The notes under the pieces were generated by a model, which saw only the letters and a list, made by a program, of their open reading frames with translations, made no database searches and was not told the origin of the DNA. Shown piece after piece: positions 1 through 9,667 of a stretch of DNA of 46,569 nt. The position numbers and the translations under genes were made by a program. Positions within the stretch are counted from its first letter, which is position 1, and each line of letters starts with the position of its first letter. This DNA comes from an uncultured Pelagibacteraceae bacterium (GTDB lineage Bacteria; Pseudomonadota; Alphaproteobacteria; Pelagibacterales; Pelagibacteraceae): the NCBI GenBank assembly GCA_902635795.1, contig CACPPH010000006.1, forward strand, positions 1-46,569, in the 5' to 3' direction.

Positions 1-316
1 TAGTTTTAATTTCAGATTTAATTTTCTTAATTTGCTTATTTGATAAAATCTTCAAATCTTTGTTAGTCTCTTTTTTTTTTTCAATACTTATTTTTTTTTC
101 AAAATTAGATTTATTTTCCAAATTAAGTTGAACCAGATCAAATTCATTCATTTTTTTCTTATTCAGAATTTTCACCTCTATAGTTAAATTTTCTTCAAAA
201 AACTGTTCTGCTTCATCTTTATTTACACATACATGATCACCACAAATAAGCACTGTTTCAGGTTTTGAACAGTTATATAAAAATACTAATGAAAAAATCA
301 AAAAAAAATATTTCAT
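1..316 (-). CDS. Partial small lipoprotein-like protein (MKYFFLIFSLVFLYNCSKPETVLICGDHVCVNKDEAEQFFEENLTIEV...), C-terminus outside window
   Basis: Manual reverse-strand translation from CAT at 314-316; signal peptide plus Cys (LYNC); ATGA overlap with the argC stop; not in ORF track because truncated by window edge. Confidence 0.75.
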   Translation of the reverse strand, partial: MKYFFLIFSLVFLYNCSKPETVLICGDHVCVNKDEAEQFFEENLTIEVKILNKKKMNEFDLVQLNLENKSNFEKKISIEKKKETNKDLKILSNKQIKKIKSEIKT

Positions 317-1344
317 TTTAAGCCCAATGACTCGTTTAATTTGAATTGTAAATTCATATTTTGCACCGCTTGTCCTGCAGCACCTTTCATTAAATTATCA
401 ATTGCGGAAAAAATAATTATTTTATCTTTAATTCTTGTTTCACAGATGGAAATTTCACAATTATTAGTTTTTAGGACATTCCCAGATCCTATTTCTGAAT
501 TAAGTTTTAAAATTTTTATAAATTTTGATTTTTTATAAAATTTTATTAATTCATTTCTGATTTTACTTAATGGAACATTTGATTTTTTTTTTAAGTAAAT
601 TGATGTTAGTATACCTCTAAACGTTGGTAGTAAATGAGGATTAAAAGAATATTTGATTTTTCTTTTTGTAAGTTTAAAAGTTTCCTGATCAATTTCGCAA
701 ATATGTCTATGTTTAAAAGTACTATAAGCATATGTTGAGTTATATAAATTCTTATGTTTAAATTTTTTTTCGAATTTTTTACCTGCACCTGAAAAGCCAG
801 ATTTAGAGTCTATTGTTAAATCATTTATATTTATCAAATTTTTATTTATCAGAGGAATAAGTGGTAATTGTATTGATGTTGGATAACAGCCTGGATTAGC
901 TATAATTCTATAATTTGAAACCTTATTATTATTGAACTCACTTATCGAATATAATGAATATTTTATCAGCTTTTGTGCCGAGTGATTTATTTTATAATTA
1001 TCTTTATATATTTTTGGATTTGTAATTCTAAAATCAGATGATAAGTCAATATATTTTAAATGATTAAACTTATAAAAAGTTTTATTTATAATTTTTTGGG
1101 CTTCACCATTAGGGAGAGATAAAAAAACTAAATCAAGTTTTTTCCAATCAATTTTTTTTACTGAACTTATTTTAGGTAGTTTTTTTTTAATTCTTTTATC
1201 AAAAAGTGATATTTTTTTTCCAATTTGTTTAGTAGCACATAAATACAACAACTTTACATTTATGTGTCTAGATAATAAATTAACAAGTTCTAAACCAGTA
1301 TAACCTGTTGCTCCAATTACAGCAGTTTTAATTTTAAATTTCAT
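313..1344 (-). CDS. argC: N-acetyl-gamma-glutamyl-phosphate reductase
   Basis: N-terminal GATGYTGLEL Rossmann motif, NPGCYPTSIQLPL active-site Cys motif. Confidence 0.96.
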   Translation of the reverse strand: MKFKIKTAVIGATGYTGLELVNLLSRHINVKLLYLCATKQIGKKISLFDKRIKKKLPKISSVKKIDWKKLDLVFLSLPNGEAQKIINKTFYKFNHLKYIDLSSDFRITNPKIYKDNYKINHSAQKLIKYSLYSISEFNNNKVSNYRIIANPGCYPTSIQLPLIPLINKNLININDLTIDSKSGFSGAGKKFEKKFKHKNLYNSTYAYSTFKHRHICEIDQETFKLTKRKIKYSFNPHLLPTFRGILTSIYLKKKSNVPLSKIRNELIKFYKKSKFIKILKLNSEIGSGNVLKTNNCEISICETRIKDKIIIFSAIDNLMKGAAGQAVQNMNLQFKLNESLGLK

Positions 1345-1393
1345 AAATATAGTGATTTATATCACTGTCTTTATAATAATTAAAATCAAATGA

Positions 1394-1834
1394 TTATCTT
1401 TTTGAAAATTGAAAGCTTCTTCTTGCTTTTCTATGACCGTATTTTTTTCTTTCAACAACTCTTGAGTCTCTTGTTGTTAACTTATCTTTTTTTAAACTTT
1501 TTTTTAGACTTTCATCATGAGCTATTAAAGCTTTGGAAATTCCCAATATTATTGCACCTGCTTGACCTGAAAGACCCCCGCCTTTAACAGAACATTTTAC
1601 ATCATAATTTGTTGCTACCTGGGATATTTCTAAAGGACGGGTAACTATAATTTGATGAACAGGTCTTTTAAAATAGTCATTCATTTTTAATCCATTAACA
1701 TGAATATTTCCTGAACCTTTTTTTACCCAAACCTTAGCAATTGACCTTTTACGTCTTCCTGTAGCGTACTTGCTATCTTTAAAATCTAATTTTATTTTTG
1801 ATGATTTAATAACGTTTGAATTTGAATTTTCCAT
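1394..1834 (-). CDS. rpsI: 30S ribosomal protein S9
   Basis: YATGRRKRSIAKVWVKKGSG... and C-terminal DSRVVERKKYGHRKARRSFQFSKR; adjacent to rplM. Confidence 0.98.
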   Translation of the reverse strand: MENSNSNVIKSSKIKLDFKDSKYATGRRKRSIAKVWVKKGSGNIHVNGLKMNDYFKRPVHQIIVTRPLEISQVATNYDVKCSVKGGGLSGQAGAIILGISKALIAHDESLKKSLKKDKLTTRDSRVVERKKYGHRKARRSFQFSKR

Positions 1835-2292
1835 TAGTTAATCAAGTTTTTTTTATTCAATTTTTCAAAACTTATAATTTTAGGTTTTTGTTGTTCATGG
1901 GGATGATTACTTCCATTATAAATTTTTAGTTTGGTTAATTGTTTCTTAGCTAATGGACCATTTGGTAGCATTCTTTTTACTGCAAGTTTCAATATTTGTT
2001 CCGTTTTATTTTTTTCTTTTAATGATAGCGGAGACGATACTTTAATTCCTCCTGGATGCCCTGTATGTCTAAAATATTTTTTTTCTTTAAACTTTTTACC
2101 TGAGAACTTAATTTTATCTACATTTGTAACAACTACAAAATCTCCATTATCTATATGAGGATTATAAGTAGTTTTATTTTTACCTCTTAAAACTTTAGAT
2201 ATATAAGCGGCCAATCTCCCTACAGCAGCGTTTTGCGCATCAATAATATACCAATCGTTTTTTGTATCTTTTTTTTTAGTAAATGGTGTCAT
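1834..2292 (-). CDS. rplM: 50S ribosomal protein L13
   Basis: WYIIDAQNAAVGRLAAYISKVLRGKNKTTYNPHIDNGDFVVVTN; VKRMLPNGPL. Confidence 0.98.
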   Translation of the reverse strand: MTPFTKKKDTKNDWYIIDAQNAAVGRLAAYISKVLRGKNKTTYNPHIDNGDFVVVTNVDKIKFSGKKFKEKKYFRHTGHPGGIKVSSPLSLKEKNKTEQILKLAVKRMLPNGPLAKKQLTKLKIYNGSNHPHEQQKPKIISFEKLNKKNLIN

Positions 2293-2334
2293 GATAAAGG
2301 GCGATAAATACAGAGAATAGTTGATAAAGTCAAT

Positions 2335-3360
2335 TTATTTAATATTACAATAATATAGATTTATTGAACTAAAAATAAGTAAGATACTAGTTATTTGATG
2401 TGCAGATGCACTGTATATGTTTAAACCACTTATTAAAGTATAGATTCCTAAAATAACTTGAAGTATCAAAAAAAATAATACTAAAAAAATAGGGTTATAT
2501 AACTTTTTAATTTTTTCTTTATAAATGTAAGAACTTAATATTAAAAAATATAAAAGAATAATATATGCTAAATTTCTATGATAAAATTGAACTAAGGAGT
2601 GATTATTAAAATCTGTATAAGTACTTAAATTTGTAAAAATCAAATCATTGGGAAAATAAGAAGTGTTCATTAGTGGCCAAGTTTGATATATCAATCCAGC
2701 ATCTAGTCCTGATACAAAAGCGCCAATTATTATTTGTAAATAAATCAAAAAAAGTAAAAACAGAAAAGGTAAATTTTTTTTTGAAAAGTCAAAAAAAACT
2801 TTAAATGTCTTTTTATTAAAATTTAACAAAAGCCAAAAAATCATTCCAATTATTGCAACAGCAGTAGACAAATGTAACGAAAGTCTGTAATGGCTAACAG
2901 TAATATCATTAACTAAACCACTTTTGACCATATACCAACCAATTGTGCCCTGAATTAAAATTAGGAGAAATATTATTGAACAATAATTTAGATATTTAAT
3001 TTTAATCTTTTTTGAAAAATAAAAAAAAATTAAAGGTATGATAAAAAATAATCCAATAACTCTTCCAAGAACTCTATGAAAATACTCCCAATAGAAAATA
3101 ATTTTAAATTCATTTAAACTCATGTTAAAATTTAAAATCTTATATTGAGGAATTTCTTTATATTTATCAAAGTACTGGATCCAAGCTGCATCATTTAAGG
3201 GCGGTAATATTCCTTTGAAAAGCTCCCACTGAGTGATTGATAAACCAGAATTGGTTAATCTTGTTAACCCACCTACTATAATAATAAAAAAAACTAATAA
3301 TAATGAAATGATGAGCCAGTATTTAAAAAGAATGTTAATTTTTATATCGTATTTTATCAT
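2335..3360 (-). CDS. ctaA: Heme A synthase (COX15/CtaA family)
   Basis: GGLTRLTNSGLSITQWELFKGILPP, EYFHRVLGRVIG, QIIIGAFVSGLDAGLIYQTWPLMN, multiple TM segments. Confidence 0.95.
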   Translation of the reverse strand: MIKYDIKINILFKYWLIISLLLVFFIIIVGGLTRLTNSGLSITQWELFKGILPPLNDAAWIQYFDKYKEIPQYKILNFNMSLNEFKIIFYWEYFHRVLGRVIGLFFIIPLIFFYFSKKIKIKYLNYCSIIFLLILIQGTIGWYMVKSGLVNDITVSHYRLSLHLSTAVAIIGMIFWLLLNFNKKTFKVFFDFSKKNLPFLFLLFLIYLQIIIGAFVSGLDAGLIYQTWPLMNTSYFPNDLIFTNLSTYTDFNNHSLVQFYHRNLAYIILLYFLILSSYIYKEKIKKLYNPIFLVLFFLILQVILGIYTLISGLNIYSASAHQITSILLIFSSINLYYCNIK

Positions 3361-3411
3361 TCCATATAATATATATAGATAATCAATTTTCTAAAATTTA
3401 ATAATGTCGCG

Positions 3412-3693
3412 ATGGCAAATAAAAATATAATCCGTATAAGAAATAATCTAGATAAATTAGACGATCATTTTTTAAATTTAATAAAAAAAAGGACGAAACT
3501 TGTAGATCAGGTATTAAAAAATAAGAAGTTTAAAAAGGACATTATTGATAAGAAAAGAATTAAAGTGATTTTATCTAATATTAAAAAAAAATCCAAAAAA
3601 AAAAGTATAGATCCTAAGATTACACTAAATATTTGGAAATCTATGATTAAATCTTACATAGATTATGAATTTAGAAATTTTAAAAAAAAATAA
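3412..3693 (+). CDS. Stand-alone AroQ-type chorismate mutase domain protein
   Basis: IRNNLDKLDDHFLNLIKKRTKLVDQVLKNK...DKKRIKVIL, AroQ helix-1 pattern, short (93 aa). Confidence 0.75.
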   Translation: MANKNIIRIRNNLDKLDDHFLNLIKKRTKLVDQVLKNKKFKKDIIDKKRIKVILSNIKKKSKKKSIDPKITLNIWKSMIKSYIDYEFRNFKKK

Positions 3694-3696
3694 AAA

Positions 3697-3888
3697 TTAT
3701 TTACTGTGAGGAGGTAGTTTTTTTTCAACAAAAAACTCGTGTTTCCTTGTGTTAGGATTGTATTTTTTAAGTTTTAACTTTTCTTTTGCCTTTTCTCCTT
3801 TAGTAGGTTTTTTGGCGTAATAAATGAATTTGCTATCCGGGTTTCCTTCAGGAACCATTCTTACTTTGACGTGTGTTTTTTTTGCCAT
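3697..3888 (-). CDS. rpmG: 50S ribosomal protein L33-like
   Basis: MAKKTHVKVRMVPEG...KLKLKKYNPNTRKHEFFVEKKL matches the L33 signature KLELKKYDPVVRKH; divergent middle and C-terminus. Confidence 0.7.
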   Translation of the reverse strand: MAKKTHVKVRMVPEGNPDSKFIYYAKKPTKGEKAKEKLKLKKYNPNTRKHEFFVEKKLPPHSK

Positions 3889-4249
3889 ATTTTTTAAGCT
3901 CTTTTAATCTTTTAAGTATATTCTTTGTTTTATCTTTTAAACTTCTTTTATAGTAATCTCTTATTAAACTATCTGAATTATAATCGTCAAGTTTATTTTT
4001 CTTATTATTCAAAATAGATTTAACCCCATTAACAGTTAGTCCTTTATTTTTTAAAAGAAATTTAATCAATCTTAAAATTTCGACTTGTTCTTTTGAATAA
4101 TATCTTCTTCCATTTATCATCTTAGGCCTTATCTGAATAAATTCTTTTTCCCAGTATCTTAGTACATGGTTTTTTGGTTTTTTGTTAACAGGATCTACCA
4201 AATCTAAGGTAATAGATAGTTCACTTATAGATAGATAATTTTTATTCAT
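3848..4249 (-). CDS. MerR-family transcriptional regulator
   Basis: LRYWEKEFIQIRPKMINGRRYYSKEQVEILRLIKFLLKNKGLTVNGVK; position next to ihfA as in other alphaproteobacteria. Confidence 0.88.
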   Translation of the reverse strand: MNKNYLSISELSITLDLVDPVNKKPKNHVLRYWEKEFIQIRPKMINGRRYYSKEQVEILRLIKFLLKNKGLTVNGVKSILNNKKNKLDDYNSDSLIRDYYKRSLKDKTKNILKRLKELKKYGKKNTRQSKNGS

Positions 4250-4539
4250 TTATCGTTTATTTTCCCTAATAAATTTTTTGAACAAATAAAACTTATAGAA
4301 TTTCTTTTAGTTATAATAAATTCTTTTTTCGATTTTGGATTTCTACCAATTCTCTCTTTTTTTTTTATTATTTTAAAAGTCCCAATATTTTTCAAATAAA
4401 CTGAATTTACTTTAACTTCTGTTAGGATAATATTTAATATCTCTTTAACTAATTTATCAGATATGGATAAAGAATACCCCATATTTAGACTTATTTTTTT
4501 TGATAAATCTTTTCTTGTAAAATTATTTTTTATTGACAC
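4246..4539 (-). CDS. ihfA: Integration host factor alpha / HU-family DNA-binding protein
   Basis: FTRKDLSKKIS...LKNIGTFKIIKKKERIGRNPKSKKEFIITKRNSISF; context plsX-ihfA-merR. Confidence 0.85.
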   Translation of the reverse strand: MSIKNNFTRKDLSKKISLNMGYSLSISDKLVKEILNIILTEVKVNSVYLKNIGTFKIIKKKERIGRNPKSKKEFIITKRNSISFICSKNLLGKINDK

Positions 4540-5563
4540 TTAAGTGACTTAGATTATTTTTTATTTGGTCCATTAGATTGCCTTTTACAATCTTATAACA
4601 TAAATCTATTGAATGATAAAAACCAATACCATCAATTCCACCATGGCTTTTTACAACTGGACCGTTTAAACCTAATAGAATTGCGCCATTATACTTTCTG
4701 GGGTCTAGTTTATTTTTAAACTTTTTGAGTGCATAGTAAGAAAAAATAAGTGATAGCTTAGAGAGGATATTTCCTGTAAGGGATTCTTTTAAATTATCTG
4801 TAATAAATTTTGCAGTTCCTTCTGCTGTTTTTAAAGCAATATTTCCTGTGAAACCATCCGAAACTATTACATTTGTTTCTCCATCCATTATTTTATTACC
4901 TTCAATGTATCCCTTAAAAATAAAATTATTTTCACTACTTAAATGATTTAATTTTTTATAAGTTCTTTTTAAAATTTCAGTACCTTTTATTTCTTCAGAT
5001 CCAATATTTAATAACGATACAATAGGTCTATCATTTGGAAATAAAGATTTATATAAAGCAGAACCTAGCTCGGCAAAGTCAACAAGATTTTCATCGTTAC
5101 ATTCTATATTAGCTCCTAAGTCAAGAACAACGTTTACATTCTTAACATTAGGCCACAAACCAGCTAAAGCCGGTTTGCTAACTTCTTGCATCATTTTTAA
5201 TATCATTCTCGATATTACTAAAAGAACACCCGTGTTACCTGCTGAAAGACTTATGTCTGCATTTCCATCAGTTTGAGATTTAATACAATTCCACATACTT
5301 GTATTTTTTGAATTTTTTATTGCTGTCAGAGGTGTTTCCTCATCGGAGACTATTGATTTTGTATGAGTAATTTTAAAAAAACGAGATGGTATTTTATACT
5401 TAGATAATTCTTTATTTATCTTACTTTCGTCTCCAAATAGATTAATTATAAAATCTTCTTTAAAACTATTTTTTTTTATAAATAAATTTACACCTTCAAT
5501 AGTTTTAAATGGTGAATTATCACCACCCATTGCATCTATCGCAATAGATATTTTTTTAGTCAT
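4523..5563 (-). CDS. plsX: Phosphate acyltransferase PlsX
   Basis: ISIAIDAMGGDNSPFKTIEG, LSAGNTGVLL, VVSDGFTGNIALKTAEG. Confidence 0.96.
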   Translation of the reverse strand: MTKKISIAIDAMGGDNSPFKTIEGVNLFIKKNSFKEDFIINLFGDESKINKELSKYKIPSRFFKITHTKSIVSDEETPLTAIKNSKNTSMWNCIKSQTDGNADISLSAGNTGVLLVISRMILKMMQEVSKPALAGLWPNVKNVNVVLDLGANIECNDENLVDFAELGSALYKSLFPNDRPIVSLLNIGSEEIKGTEILKRTYKKLNHLSSENNFIFKGYIEGNKIMDGETNVIVSDGFTGNIALKTAEGTAKFITDNLKESLTGNILSKLSLIFSYYALKKFKNKLDPRKYNGAILLGLNGPVVKSHGGIDGIGFYHSIDLCYKIVKGNLMDQIKNNLSHLSVNKK

Positions 5564-5569
5564 TAAATA

Positions 5570-5743
5570 TTATACGTCTAAAATTTTTTTACCGTTGTAA
5601 AAACCAGATTTAAGATCAATATGATGCGAAAGTTTATACTCTCCGCTTTTTTTATCTTCAATTATATTTAAAGAATTTAATCTATGATGAGATCTTCTCA
5701 TCTTTTTTTTAGATACAGACGTTTTTCTTTTAGGAACTGCCAT
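5570..5743 (-). CDS. rpmF: 50S ribosomal protein L32 (57 aa)
   Basis: Manual reverse-strand translation [57 protein letters not shown]; canonical MAVPKRKTS...RRSHH; not in supplied ORF track. Confidence 0.95.
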   Translation of the reverse strand: MAVPKRKTSVSKKKMRRSHHRLNSLNIIEDKKSGEYKLSHHIDLKSGFYNGKKILDV

Positions 5744-6242
5744 AATTAAATTTAAATTTTAATGCTTCTCTTAACATATTATTTGGAGACAATTCAAAGC
5801 AAAAATCGTAAAAGTTACTAAAATAACGCTCAAAATTAACATATTTATCATTCCTTGTATGATTAAATTCATCAAAGTACTTAAAAATCAATTTTTCATT
5901 AATGTTAAATTCTTTTTTGCTGGCTGTTTCAATTTTTAACAAAAAATCATAAAGAATTTGGTTAAAAATCTTCATTTTCTTGTTAACAGTAACATCTCCA
6001 AAACCCATTTCCCTGAGGTTATTCTCAATATTAAAAAAAAGGGAGTCATAAGATTTTTGATCAAATTTTAATGCTTTTTTTTTATATATTATTAATATTA
6101 CTGAAAAATGAATAAACATAAGATAAATACGACTTTCAAAGGTGTCTTTAAGTTTCACTTTTTCATAAAAAAAAATATTTCTAGAAAGTTGTAATAATGT
6201 ATTATAAAGATCTGATTTATGTTCAGTAAAATTAATATTCAT
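5730..6242 (-). CDS. Ubiquinol-cytochrome c chaperone (CBP3-like) family protein
   Basis: [18 protein letters not shown]..., [23 protein letters not shown]; typical bamE-chaperone-rpmF-plsX neighbourhood. Confidence 0.7.
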   Translation of the reverse strand: MNINFTEHKSDLYNTLLQLSRNIFFYEKVKLKDTFESRIYLMFIHFSVILIIYKKKALKFDQKSYDSLFFNIENNLREMGFGDVTVNKKMKIFNQILYDFLLKIETASKKEFNINEKLIFKYFDEFNHTRNDKYVNFERYFSNFYDFCFELSPNNMLREALKFKFNYGSS

Positions 6243-6683
6243 ATTTTAATATATTTGGTAATAAGTTTTTTTATTTTAAATAATTGTCAGTTTCAAGAGC
6301 CTTCTCGAAATCATGGTATTTTATTTTTAGAAAATCGATCTAATAAATTAGTAGTTAAAGTATCAAATAAAAATGATGTTTTAAAAGTAATTGGTCAACC
6401 TCACTCAAAGTCTCAAAATGAAGAAGATCAGTGGATATATATTGAAAGAATCTTTACAAAAGGCGAATATCATAAACTAGGTCAAAATGTTTTGAAAGAG
6501 AACAATGTTTTATTATTAAGTTTTGATAAGTATGGCGTCTTAATTGATAAACAATTCCTTGATATTGATGATAATAAAAAAGTGGCATTCTCAGAAAAAA
6601 CTACTGAAAATAAACTTTCCCAAAAAAGTTTTGTTCAGAATTTTTTATCTAGTATTAGAGCAAAAATGTATGGAAAAAAATAA
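6219..6683 (+). CDS. bamE: Outer-membrane assembly lipoprotein BamE (SmpA/OmlA)
   Basis: Lipoprotein signal (ISFFILNNC), NDVLKVIGQPHSKSQNEEDQWIYIERI SmpA/OmlA-type motif; context. Confidence 0.8.
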   Translation: MFSKINIHILIYLVISFFILNNCQFQEPSRNHGILFLENRSNKLVVKVSNKNDVLKVIGQPHSKSQNEEDQWIYIERIFTKGEYHKLGQNVLKENNVLLLSFDKYGVLIDKQFLDIDDNKKVAFSEKTTENKLSQKSFVQNFLSSIRAKMYGKK

Positions 6684-6686
6684 CTT

Positions 6687-8792
6687 TTAGTGAGCTATAA
6701 CTGCTAATAAAAGAAGTGCAACTATATTTGTAATCTTTATCATCGGGTTTACAGCTGGACCAGCTGTATCTTTGTATGGATCTCCGACGGTATCACCTGT
6801 AACAGCAGATTTGTGAGCCTCGGAACCTTTGCCGCCAAAATTACCATCTTCAATATATTTTTTAGCATTATCCCATGCACCACCTCCGGCTGTCATTGAT
6901 ACTGCAACAAATAGACCCGTTATAATCACTCCAAGTAACATAGCTCCTAGAGATGATAAAGCAGCTTCTAAACCTCCAATTTGTAAAATTATGAAATAAA
7001 GTATTATTGGAGATAGAACTGGTAATAAAGATGGAATTATCATTTCTTTAATCGCTGCTTTAGTTAATAGATCAACTAATTTGCCGTAATCTGGTTTTCT
7101 TTTACCTTTCATAATGCCGGGTATTTTTTTAAATTGTCTTCTAACTTCGACGACAACTGCACCACCTGCTCTTCCAACCGCTTGCATACCCATTGAACCA
7201 AATAAATAAGGTAACATTCCACCAATTAATAAACCTGCAACAACAAAAGGATTAGATAAATCAAAAGTAACATCTACTCCCTCTAACGCTGACCCTTTTA
7301 CTTTAGAAAAATATTTAATATCTTCGGTGTAGGCAGCAAATAACACTAATGCACCTAATCCAGCAGAACCAATTGCATAGCCTTTTGTTACTGCCTTGGT
7401 TGTATTTCCTACTGCATCTAATGCATCGGTTGTCTTTCTAACATTTTTAGGCAATTTAGACATTTCGGCTATTCCACCTGCATTATCTGTAACTGGTCCG
7501 TAAGCATCTAAAGCTACTACCATCCCAGTTAAAGCTAGCATCGCCGTAACCGCGATAGCTATTCCATATAATCCTGCCAAACTGTTAGTATATAAAATGC
7601 CAGCTACGATGATTAAAGCTGGTATAGCTGTAGCTTCCATTGATATTGCCAAGCCTTGAATTACATTGGTGCCGTGACCAGTTGTTGAGGATTTAGCAAC
7701 TGTTTTAACAGGTCTGTAGTCAGTTCCTGTATAATATTCAGTTACCCAAATAAGAAGTCCTGTTATTGCAAAACCAACTACTCCACAAATATAAAGATCC
7801 AATCCTGAAAAAATGGCTCCAGCATTATTATTATAAGTCGAAGACATACCTATAATTGAGTCTGTTACTGGATACATAATGATAAGTGAAGTTACTGCTG
7901 TTACAATAAAGCCTTTATATAATGCTCCCATTATATTTTTATTTTTACCTAATTTTACAAACCATGTACCAATTATAGAGGTTAATATGCAAGCAGCTCC
8001 AATAGCTAAGGGATAAATCATTAAATTAAAATCTTGAGGAGAAAATATTGAAGCTAAAACCATAGTAGCTACTATTGTTACTGCATAAGTCTCAAACAAA
8101 TCTGCTGCCATACCTGCACAATCGCCAACATTATCTCCAACATTATCTGCTATTACTGCTGGATTTCTCGGATCATCCTCAGGAATTCCAGCTTCAACTT
8201 TTCCAACTAAATCAGCACCTACATCAGCACCTTTTGTAAAGATACCACCACCAAGTCTTGCAAAAATTGAAATTAAAGATGCACCAAAACCGAGTGCAAC
8301 TAAAGCATTTATAATCTCTCTGTTTTCAACATTAAAATTAATTAAAATTATATAATAAATTGTTATTGCTAAAAGAGCTAATCCAGCCACTAACAAACCA
8401 GTAATTGCACCAGATTTAAAAGCAATCGTTAGGCCTGCTTGTAAACTTTGTCTTGATGCCTCGGCTGTTCTTACATTTGCTTTTACAGATATTAACATTC
8501 CAACATAACCTGCTACACCTGATAGAAAGGCTCCGATAAAATATCCTAACCCAACTAAGTAACTAAAAAAATAGCTTACAATCGCTAATACAATTAATCC
8601 AACAACAGCGATAGTTTTATACTGTCGATTTAGATAAGCTTTAGCACCTATTTGAATTGCCTCGGCGATTTCTTGCATTCTGGAATTTCCTGCACTTGAT
8701 GAAATAATTTGACCTGAAAGAAGATAGCTATAGGCAACTGCTAAAATACCTATGAATGAAATTAAATATAGAAGTTCTAAAAAATTTGTCAT
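6687..8792 (-). CDS. hppA: Proton-translocating inorganic pyrophosphatase
   Basis: [80 protein letters not shown]. Confidence 0.98.
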   Translation of the reverse strand: MTNFLELLYLISFIGILAVAYSYLLSGQIISSSAGNSRMQEIAEAIQIGAKAYLNRQYKTIAVVGLIVLAIVSYFFSYLVGLGYFIGAFLSGVAGYVGMLISVKANVRTAEASRQSLQAGLTIAFKSGAITGLLVAGLALLAITIYYIILINFNVENREIINALVALGFGASLISIFARLGGGIFTKGADVGADLVGKVEAGIPEDDPRNPAVIADNVGDNVGDCAGMAADLFETYAVTIVATMVLASIFSPQDFNLMIYPLAIGAACILTSIIGTWFVKLGKNKNIMGALYKGFIVTAVTSLIIMYPVTDSIIGMSSTYNNNAGAIFSGLDLYICGVVGFAITGLLIWVTEYYTGTDYRPVKTVAKSSTTGHGTNVIQGLAISMEATAIPALIIVAGILYTNSLAGLYGIAIAVTAMLALTGMVVALDAYGPVTDNAGGIAEMSKLPKNVRKTTDALDAVGNTTKAVTKGYAIGSAGLGALVLFAAYTEDIKYFSKVKGSALEGVDVTFDLSNPFVVAGLLIGGMLPYLFGSMGMQAVGRAGGAVVVEVRRQFKKIPGIMKGKRKPDYGKLVDLLTKAAIKEMIIPSLLPVLSPIILYFIILQIGGLEAALSSLGAMLLGVIITGLFVAVSMTAGGGAWDNAKKYIEDGNFGGKGSEAHKSAVTGDTVGDPYKDTAGPAVNPMIKITNIVALLLLAVIAH

Positions 8793-8859
8793 TTAATTAT
8801 CGGATAAATGCCAAAATTGTATTAAAAACGCAAGCTAAACTTGTAGTTTTTTAACAGTT

Positions 8860-9261
8860 TTACTCATCTTTTCTTAATACCTTCGATATTTTATCTAATA
8901 TAGCGTTTAAATAACCGATTTGAACTTTTTCTAAAAAGAATTCTGATGCAAGAATATATTCACTTATAATTACTTTTTTTGGATTATTATGTTTAAATAA
9001 GAGTTCGAAAACTGCTGCATATAAAATAATTTTAAGAAGTTTATCAGTTTTTGATAAATTTATGTCATTGCCTATATGTTTTGTAACAGTATCCTCTATT
9101 AATTCTGACCTTTCTAACGTACCTGAAACTACATCTTTAATAAATTTTTTATATTGACTTTTTGTGTACTCTATTTCTTCATTAGGATTCATTAATGAAT
9201 TATAAATCTTCTGTATAATCTTAATTCTCGGTGATGAATTTTTAATTTTTTTTTTATCCAT
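8860..9261 (-). CDS. nusB: Transcription antitermination factor NusB
   Basis: Located after ribH; LKIILYAAVFELLFKHNNPKKVIISEYILASEFF...YLNAILDKISK NusB C-terminal pattern. Confidence 0.92.
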   Translation of the reverse strand: MDKKKIKNSSPRIKIIQKIYNSLMNPNEEIEYTKSQYKKFIKDVVSGTLERSELIEDTVTKHIGNDINLSKTDKLLKIILYAAVFELLFKHNNPKKVIISEYILASEFFLEKVQIGYLNAILDKISKVLRKDE

Positions 9262-9667
9262 TTTTTAGAATGGACAAAACTGCCCTTGCAGCCTCTGAAC
9301 CTTTATTTGGCTTATTAGATTTTAATTTACCACATCTTTCATACGCTTGTTTTTTATTTAATGCAGTTATAATTGCGTTTCCAATAGGTTTGTTATAATT
9401 GACAGAAAGGTTTATAATTGCATCAAAAGCAGATTTACAAATAAATTCAAAATGAGGTGTTTTTCCTTTTATAACGCAACCTATAGCGATAAAAGCGTCA
9501 AATTTTTTTATATTTTTTTTTATCACGAAGGGTATCTCAAAAACACCAGGAGCGGTAGTGGAGCTTATTTTAAAATTTTTTTTTTTAAAAGTTTGATAAG
9601 CAGCTTTTTCAAGTTTATCTGTAATATCTTTATAGTAATTTGCATTTATTAATAAAATTTTTTTCAT
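9254..9667 (-). CDS. ribH: 6,7-dimethyl-8-ribityllumazine synthase
   Basis: APGVFEIPFVIKK, AIGCVIKGKTPHFEFIC, PIGNAIIT, KGSEAARAVL. Confidence 0.96.
   Translation of the reverse strand: MKKILLINANYYKDITDKLEKAAYQTFKKKNFKISSTTAPGVFEIPFVIKKNIKKFDAFIAIGCVIKGKTPHFEFICKSAFDAIINLSVNYNKPIGNAIITALNKKQAYERCGKLKSNKPNKGSEAARAVLSILKNG

Noticed and set aside
341-538. Many short ORFs antisense to clear genes (e.g. 341..538 +, 1390..1587 +, 1931..2158 +, 13218..13457 +, 18343..18705 +, 23090..23503 -, 44674..45069 +)
   Set aside because: Each is nested in and antisense to a well-supported conserved gene; no recognisable protein features.
8826-8850. Possible intrinsic terminator (CAAG-CTAAA-CTTG followed by T-run) between nusB and hppA
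   Set aside because: Stem is only 4 bp; T-runs are ubiquitous at this base composition.
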